Source of the DNA: Ruminococcaceae bacterium P7 | Lineage (GTDB): Bacteria; Bacillota; Clostridia; Oscillospirales; Acutalibacteraceae | Assembly: GCA_900100595.1 (NCBI GenBank) | Contig: FMUA01000014.1 | Coordinates: 18,012-82,011, forward strand | Direction of reading: 5' to 3' | Length of the DNA stretch: 64,000 nt | Shown: positions 60,040 to 64,000 of the stretch, one piece after another | Layout: each line of letters starts with the position of its first letter | Numbering within the stretch: the first letter of the stretch is position 1 | The notes under the pieces: generated by a model | Seen by the model: the letters and a program-made list of their open reading frames with translations, nothing else | Told to the model about the DNA's origin: nothing | Database searches by the model: none | Position numbers and translations under genes: made by a program

Positions 60040-60591
60040 ATGTACTGGAACGGGAATGACTATGACAAAATGGCAAAGCTCGTGATCGATATTTATGTTG
60101 ATTACAATATCAGGAGTTTCCCTGTTGACGAGAAAGAAATATGCCGAAAACTCGGTTTGAAGCTGATTCCGTATTCCGAATATCCGGAGGAACAACAGGT
60201 TTTATTACGCAAACGCTCACCGGACGCTTTTTTTGCACCTGCAACGAAATCAACGCCGCCAACCGTCTTTTACAAGTATAAAGTCGAATCACGCGGAAGA
60301 CTTCGATACAACATTTTTCACGAGGTCAAACACTTTGTAAACGGTGACAAAGACGATGGCGAATACAATGACAATATGGCTGATTATTTTGCCCGGTATT
60401 TTATGTGCCCTATACCATACTTAATTGAGTACGGAATAAACGACGAGTTAACGCTTATATCCGATCATTTAGTCAGTCAGCAAGCTGCTCATAACACTAT
60501 GAATAATGTTCGCAATCGTAGAGCAGTGTACGGTGACAAAATTTTTGATTATGAAAAACCTCTCGTTGATTTGTTTACCATTCACTTCTAA
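60040..60591 (+). CDS. ImmA/IrrE-family metallopeptidase
   Basis: A 183-aa zinc protease with HEVKH (HExxH) and the following DNMADYFARYFMCP helix typical of the family. It starts directly after the Xre stop. In ICEBs1 ImmA cleaves the repressor ImmR to release an element; the same logic is inferred here. Confidence 0.85.
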   Translation: MYWNGNDYDKMAKLVIDIYVDYNIRSFPVDEKEICRKLGLKLIPYSEYPEEQQVLLRKRSPDAFFAPATKSTPPTVFYKYKVESRGRLRYNIFHEVKHFVNGDKDDGEYNDNMADYFARYFMCPIPYLIEYGINDELTLISDHLVSQQAAHNTMNNVRNRRAVYGDKIFDYEKPLVDLFTIHF

Positions 60592-60640
60592 TGTTTTTAT
60601 ATTTCGGAAAGGCGGTGATGTCCTATGATTGTCAAAACAG

Positions 60641-60765
60641 CCGATTATACTGCTACCAACAGTTTTATCGGTTAGAACTATAACATCCACATCTTGCGGT
60701 CGCTACCAACGGCACAGGATAGAAAAACACTTCTGAGGATACGAGTGTCCTCCAAATAAGTAAAC
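60641..60765. repeat. Structured element, copy 1 (CTACCAA-loop hairpins plus CGAG hairpin)
   Basis: Two hairpins, 60641-60671 (CCGATTATACTG / CAGTTTTATCGG) and 60691-60720 (ATCTTGCGGTCG / CGGCACAGGAT), each close a 7-base loop CTACCAA. They are followed at 60736-60753 by GAGGATA-CGAG-TGTCCTC and the tail CAAATAAGTAA. Stems differ but loops are identical. Confidence 0.75.
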
Positions 60766-60816
60766 AGACTCTCGTATTCCTTAGATTAACAACCTATAAG
60801 AATCGAGGTTACTTAA

Positions 60817-61509
60817 GTGAATACAAGAAGAAAATCAAATGCGACTGAAGTTGTTCCGGACTCATTTCAGTCTTTCCTTGTAAGTGGAGCGCATTTCACT
60901 AATCAAGAAGAATACCCTATCATTCCGGAAAGTTTTGTGTCATCTGTTATCCCAAAGAAAATCATGCCATTTAGCAAAGCAATCTCTTTTCGCGGAGATT
61001 TGCATGACACATTTATTTCCTTTTATTCTCCTGACGAAACTTTTGAACGAGTAAGGCGAACGCCTAAACGCTATTTATCTTTTTTTCAGAGAACGGCTGG
61101 CTTGATTGGACCGGATTTTTCGATTCATAGTGATATGCCGATTATAAAACAAAAATCACAAATCAATGACAATCTCTCGTTGACATATTATTATGGTTCG
61201 CAAGGAATACCTACCATTCCAAATTTGAGGTGCGGAACTGATGAATTGCTTCCTGAATTTTTGTCTGCGATTCCGTGTAATTGTCTGGTTGCTATTGGGA
61301 CACATGGCTTTGTACATAAAACACAGGAACAGTGTGAGTGGTATTGCTTTATCGAGGCTTTCTGTAAAGAATTAAACCCAGCGGGAATAATCGTCTATGG
61401 TACGCTTCATAGCAGAATGTTCAATGAACTGAAAGATACGTATCCATTTTTCTTCTACGAACCTTGGATTTGTCAACGCGCAAAAGGGGGTAGATTGAAT
61501 GGCGACTAA
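60817..61509 (+). CDS. DUF4417 family protein
   Basis: A 230-aa protein matching the DUF4417 pattern as I recall it (ISFRGDLHDTFISFYSPDET, PKRYLSFFQRTAGLIGPDFS, IPTIPNLRCGTDELLPEFL). No catalytic motif is obvious. The start is GTG 60817 behind GAGGT. It overlaps the next gene by 11 bases and is AT-rich compared with the rest of the window. DUF4417 proteins are common on mobile elements. Confidence 0.75.
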   Translation: MNTRRKSNATEVVPDSFQSFLVSGAHFTNQEEYPIIPESFVSSVIPKKIMPFSKAISFRGDLHDTFISFYSPDETFERVRRTPKRYLSFFQRTAGLIGPDFSIHSDMPIIKQKSQINDNLSLTYYYGSQGIPTIPNLRCGTDELLPEFLSAIPCNCLVAIGTHGFVHKTQEQCEWYCFIEAFCKELNPAGIIVYGTLHSRMFNELKDTYPFFFYEPWICQRAKGGRLNGD

Positions 61510-61873
61510 AGGAGCCAGCAACAGGTATGGAAATGCACGCGGCGGTCGTCAAGGTCACCCCACACAACATACCGGTTATGCATGGGCAAAAGCTTTTAAC
61601 AAAAGCACATTAGCTGATCATTTTCAACGTCATGGGGAACAAATGGGCTGTCCCACAAAGGATTCGTATAATGCAAATGCCGTAAAATTTGCCAATACTG
61701 TTGATCGTAAAAACAATGTAAGTTTCGTTGCGCGTAATGGCACCACATATAAGTATAACAAAAATAACGGAACCTTTGCAATCATTACAAAACGTGGAAT
61801 AGTAATTACATATTTTAAACCCAAAGACGGGTATGATTACTATAAAGCACAGATAGAGAGGGCGAAAAAATGA
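61499..61873 (+). CDS. Putative polymorphic-toxin-type C-terminal domain protein
   Basis: A 124-aa basic protein. NASNRYGN-like Gly/Arg/Gln start ([20 protein letters not shown]) precedes a domain with [43 protein letters not shown] and [16 protein letters not shown], which resembles C-terminal nuclease modules of polymorphic toxins and phage-encoded toxins as I recall them. It overlaps the next gene by ATGA. Toxin activity is inference. Confidence 0.5.
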   Translation: MATKGASNRYGNARGGRQGHPTQHTGYAWAKAFNKSTLADHFQRHGEQMGCPTKDSYNANAVKFANTVDRKNNVSFVARNGTTYKYNKNNGTFAIITKRGIVITYFKPKDGYDYYKAQIERAKK

Positions 61874-62319
61874 AAAACACATTATATCAACCAATGGAAT
61901 GTCCGGTCTGTGGCAAGTTCTATTTTTCTGAATTACAGGAAGGCGATGAAATAAGCTGTTTGCAATGTTCAAAATGTGGCTGGCACTATGATTTTGATCA
62001 GACAGTTAATCCTGATCTAAAGTCCGATAATAACGATTATAGCCTCGCCGAATACAGGCAGTGGTATCAGAAGAAAATAGCCGAAAACCCGGATTATGAT
62101 TATTATGATGAAAATAGCCCTGCCAAAGAAGCACATTTGTGCCCTGTGTGCGGAAAATACACGTTCAAGGATAGAGACAGCTTTGACATTTGTCCGGTAT
62201 GCGGATGGCAGGATGACGGATTGATGGAAGATGAGCCTGATCAATGGGCGGGAAATTCAAATGATTTGTGCCTGAATGACTACCGGAAACGCTATTTTCA
62301 AAAAAATGCTGACTGTTGA
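61870..62319 (+). CDS. CPCC-type cysteine-rich protein (possible immunity protein)
   Basis: A 149-aa protein with two zinc-ribbon-like halves: [15 protein letters not shown] with CSKCGWHYD, and [20 protein letters not shown] with CGWQDDG. The second half matches the Cys_rich_CPCC family ([18 protein letters not shown] end), members of which occur as immunity proteins beside toxins. Its ATGA overlap with the upstream gene supports a toxin-immunity pair. Confidence 0.65.
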   Translation: MKNTLYQPMECPVCGKFYFSELQEGDEISCLQCSKCGWHYDFDQTVNPDLKSDNNDYSLAEYRQWYQKKIAENPDYDYYDENSPAKEAHLCPVCGKYTFKDRDSFDICPVCGWQDDGLMEDEPDQWAGNSNDLCLNDYRKRYFQKNADC

Positions 62320-62328
62320 ACAAAATTA

Positions 62329-62398
62329 AAACCCATCGGGTGCTACCAACACTCGATGGGTTTTTCTGAGGGATACGAGTATCCTCCAAATAAGTAAC
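62329..62398. repeat. Structured element, copy 2 (also terminator-like)
   Basis: A 12-bp hairpin 62331-62342 / 62350-62361 closes the same CTACCAA loop (62343-62349) and is followed by TTTTT, so it also works as a terminator of the cassette. GGATA-CGAG-TATCC (62371-62384) and the tail CAAATAAGTAAC follow, as in copy 1. Confidence 0.75.
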
Positions 62399-62536
62399 TA
62401 AATTATAATTTGAAAATAATCATCTGTCAATATGATTCAAAGAGGATTGTGAGATTTAGCCAAATCTGCATTTGATTATTGTGTAAAATGCATATTGCGT
62501 GATATCATTCTCCTTGTGAAAGGAGGCTGATACATT

Positions 62537-62704
62537 ATGAAACAAATCAGCATAGAAACTAAAGCAAGCATTATTGACAGATTCAACATCGGCGAGTCTG
62601 TCTCAGAACTGACCGAAGCAACAGGTGTTGCGCGAAGACTTGCAGTATACTTGTATTTTATTATGATAAAATGTATCAAACCTGACGTCTTAACTATGTT
62701 TTAA
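62537..62704 (+). pseudogene. Truncated transposase-type HTH
   Basis: A 55-codon ORF behind AAAGGAGG. The first about 33 residues (ISIETKASIIDRFNIGESVS, ELTEATGVARR) are a transposase-like HTH; the frame then runs into unrelated hydrophobic sequence (LAVYLYFIMIKC). It looks like the start of a transposase gene cut at about 62637. Confidence 0.55.
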
Positions 62705-62720
62705 CGTCAGGTTTGATACA
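62672..62720. repeat. 17-bp perfect inverted repeat
   Basis: TGTATCAAACCTGACGT (62672-62688) and its exact complement (62704-62720) flank a 15-base loop. On the minus strand it is followed by TTTTAT and may be the terminator of the recombinase fragment. Confidence 0.85.
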
Positions 62721-62961
62721 ATTTGGTGCACCGCGAGGTGTCAAATCCGAACTCAGAGACGAGTTTTCTATTTCTTCCATTGTGACGGTTTTGCTGCCGT
62801 CTTTATAATTGAACGTGAATACGACCTTATCATCATAGAGATAAATAGCGTTGACGAAGCTGTCGATCAGGCGTTTTCTGTGTTCTAACTTCGTCGTATC
62901 CATTTTGCGGAAACGGTGGAGCCAGAACAGGATTTTATCCTTGTCAATCGGCTGTTTACGT
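62694..62961 (-). pseudogene. Serine-recombinase C-terminal fragment
   Basis: The minus-strand frame encodes RKQPIDKDKILFWLHRFRKM, then TTKLEHRKRLIDSFVNAIYLY and KVVFTFNYKDGSKTV, the C-terminus of large serine recombinases of Clostridia mobile elements. An in-frame stop at about 62962 and the IS start at about 62973 cut it off. No start or catalytic domain remains. Confidence 0.75.
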
Positions 62962-62972
62962 TAAAATAAAAG

Positions 62973-64000
62973 TGCATAAAAGGGTCCCGAAAAGTACATA
63001 GGCGGGGCTCATAAGAAAAGCCATTGTCAGCACCTGAAAAATCAGTTACTCTTTAGGGTGCACTAAAACCTAAGGAGTTGAAGAAAGGGTGTTGAAAATG
63101 GCTCAACAACAGTATATCAAACATCTCTACGAAAAGGAAGAGAAAAGTTTGGCGGAAATCGCCAGAACAACAAATCTCAACTATCGTACCGTCCGCAAGT
63201 ATGCGCTCAAGGACGATTGGAACGAAGACAAACTGCCGAATCTTGAGCCGGAGAGTTATCCGGTTTTAGGTGAGTTCATTCCAACCATTAACGAATGGTT
63301 GGAAAAAGATAAGCTGGTTCCGCGTAAGCAGCGCCATACGGGCAAGCGGATCTACTACAGATTATGCGACGAGCTCGGTTACACGGGCAGCTATTCAAGC
63401 GTCAAGAAGTATCTGCGGAAAAAGAAAGCCGAAATGAGCTCTAAGCCTAACGGCTATTTACCGTTGGAGCATCCGCCGGGAGAAGCGCAGCTGGATTTCG
63501 GCGAATTCATTTACTACGACGCTCAGGGACAGGAACACAAAGCATACGCGCTGGTTATGTCCTTCCCGTATTCTAACAAAGCATATATCCAGGTCTTTCC
63601 CGCACAGAACCAAGAATGTCTGTTAGAGGGAATGAAGCGTATCTTTGAATACATCGGCGGCGTACCTTCCCGCATCCGCTTCGACAATATGTCCACAGCT
63701 GTTGCACAGGTACTGGAAGGCGCCGAGCGCAAGCTGACAGACGGCTTCACCAGATTTATGCTGCATTACCGCTTTGAGGGTGAGTTTTGCAATCCTGCAG
63801 CAGGTAACGAAAAGGGCAACGTAGAAAACAAGGTCGGCTACAGCAGGCGTAACGCCTTCGTTCCCGTTCCCACCATCACTTCCTTCGACGAATTCAACGA
63901 ATCAATGTGGGAATGGTGTGAGAAAGACGCTCAGCGCGAGCATTACGCACACAAAATCTCCATTGAGGAGCTGTGGCAGGAGGATAAGAAAAAACTGCTG
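62973..64000 (+). mobile_element. IS21-family insertion sequence, right part outside window
   Basis: The element begins near TGCATAAAAGGGTCCCG (62973), with a related TACATAGGCGGG close by, as for the multiple terminal repeats of IS21 elements. It carries istA and should carry istB beyond the window end. It interrupts the recombinase fragment. Confidence 0.65.
63098..64000 (+). CDS. istA: IS21-family transposase IstA, 3' end missing
   Basis: The frame stays open for 301 codons to the window end. It has an N-terminal HTH (SLAEIARTTNLNYRTVRKYA) and a DDE integrase core: D133 in QLDFGEF, D196 in RFDNMST and E243 in NEKGNVENKVGYSRR. The ATG 63098 follows GAAAGGGTG. It is the strand-transfer enzyme of the element. 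Confidence 0.88.
   Translation, partial: MAQQQYIKHLYEKEEKSLAEIARTTNLNYRTVRKYALKDDWNEDKLPNLEPESYPVLGEFIPTINEWLEKDKLVPRKQRHTGKRIYYRLCDELGYTGSYSSVKKYLRKKKAEMSSKPNGYLPLEHPPGEAQLDFGEFIYYDAQGQEHKAYALVMSFPYSNKAYIQVFPAQNQECLLEGMKRIFEYIGGVPSRIRFDNMSTAVAQVLEGAERKLTDGFTRFMLHYRFEGEFCNPAAGNEKGNVENKVGYSRRNAFVPVPTITSFDEFNESMWEWCEKDAQREHYAHKISIEELWQEDKKKLL

Noticed and set aside
60625..60675. 16-aa ORF after the ImmA gene
   Set aside because: It has a plausible ribosome site, but it lies inside the first CTACCAA hairpin and is too short to support as a gene.

Overview
The window looks like a chromosome segment of a GC-rich Clostridia member, most likely Oscillospiraceae/Ruminococcus-like. I infer this from the type I dockerin on a secreted protein, BspA-type leucine-rich-repeat surface proteins, Gram-positive type VII secretion (T7SS) genes, L-lactate dehydrogenase with glycogen enzymes, sigma-A promoters with 17-bp spacers, and TAAGGAGG-like ribosome binding sites. 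No rRNA or tRNA gene and no CRISPR array was seen.

Region 1 (1-15174, all + strand) is a T7SS-type locus joined to a Ser/Thr phosphorylation module. It holds a TPR protein (cut by the window start), three small WXG100/ESX-like proteins, an Ala/Val/Pro-rich protein, an EssC/FtsK ATPase split into two genes (1036 and 517 aa), a fourth small WXG-type protein, a PP2C phosphatase, a zinc-ribbon/FHA protein, a membrane Ser/Thr kinase, a paralogous PASTA pseudokinase and a DUF4236 protein. A strong promoter precedes the FHA gene.

Region 2 (15189-26259) is mainly minus strand: a secreted LRR protein interrupted by a one-base frameshift, a 52-aa peptide gene, an NMN adenylyltransferase, NadE, a dockerin-bearing LRR protein, a lipoprotein, a sirtuin, LepA, a C_GCAxxG_C_C protein (+ strand) and a phosphoribosyltransferase. 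NAD synthesis and an NAD-consuming deacylase lie close together.

Region 3 (26361-42338) is housekeeping metabolism: a Nudix hydrolase, a 71-bp tandem repeat beside a DHHW acyltransferase-like protein, MtnN, RsmE, CinA-C/PncC, MalQ-GlgP (glycogen), Ldh, NfnAB (electron bifurcation), an SDR with an acidic pentapeptide-repeat N-terminus, a DUF1292 protein, a membrane zinc-ribbon protein, an NAD(P)HX epimerase and an HPr-kinase-like protein.

Region 4 (42554-56889) holds rpoB-rpoC, an HTH protein, a metallophosphoesterase, an unusual signal-less BMP-type ligand-binding protein, an alpha/beta hydrolase, coaBC and a lipoprotein with two cystatin-type QVVAG motifs.

Region 5 (57122-64000) is accessory. 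It has a TIR/Sel1/TPR gene broken by three frameshifts, then a visibly AT-rich island with an Xre/ImmA pair, a three-gene cassette (DUF4417, toxin-like domain, CPCC protein) bracketed by structured repeats whose hairpins share a CTACCAA loop, transposase and serine-recombinase remnants, and an IS21-family element running off the end. The two most promising unusual systems are the rewired T7SS/kinase-pseudokinase locus and the hairpin-bracketed cassette.
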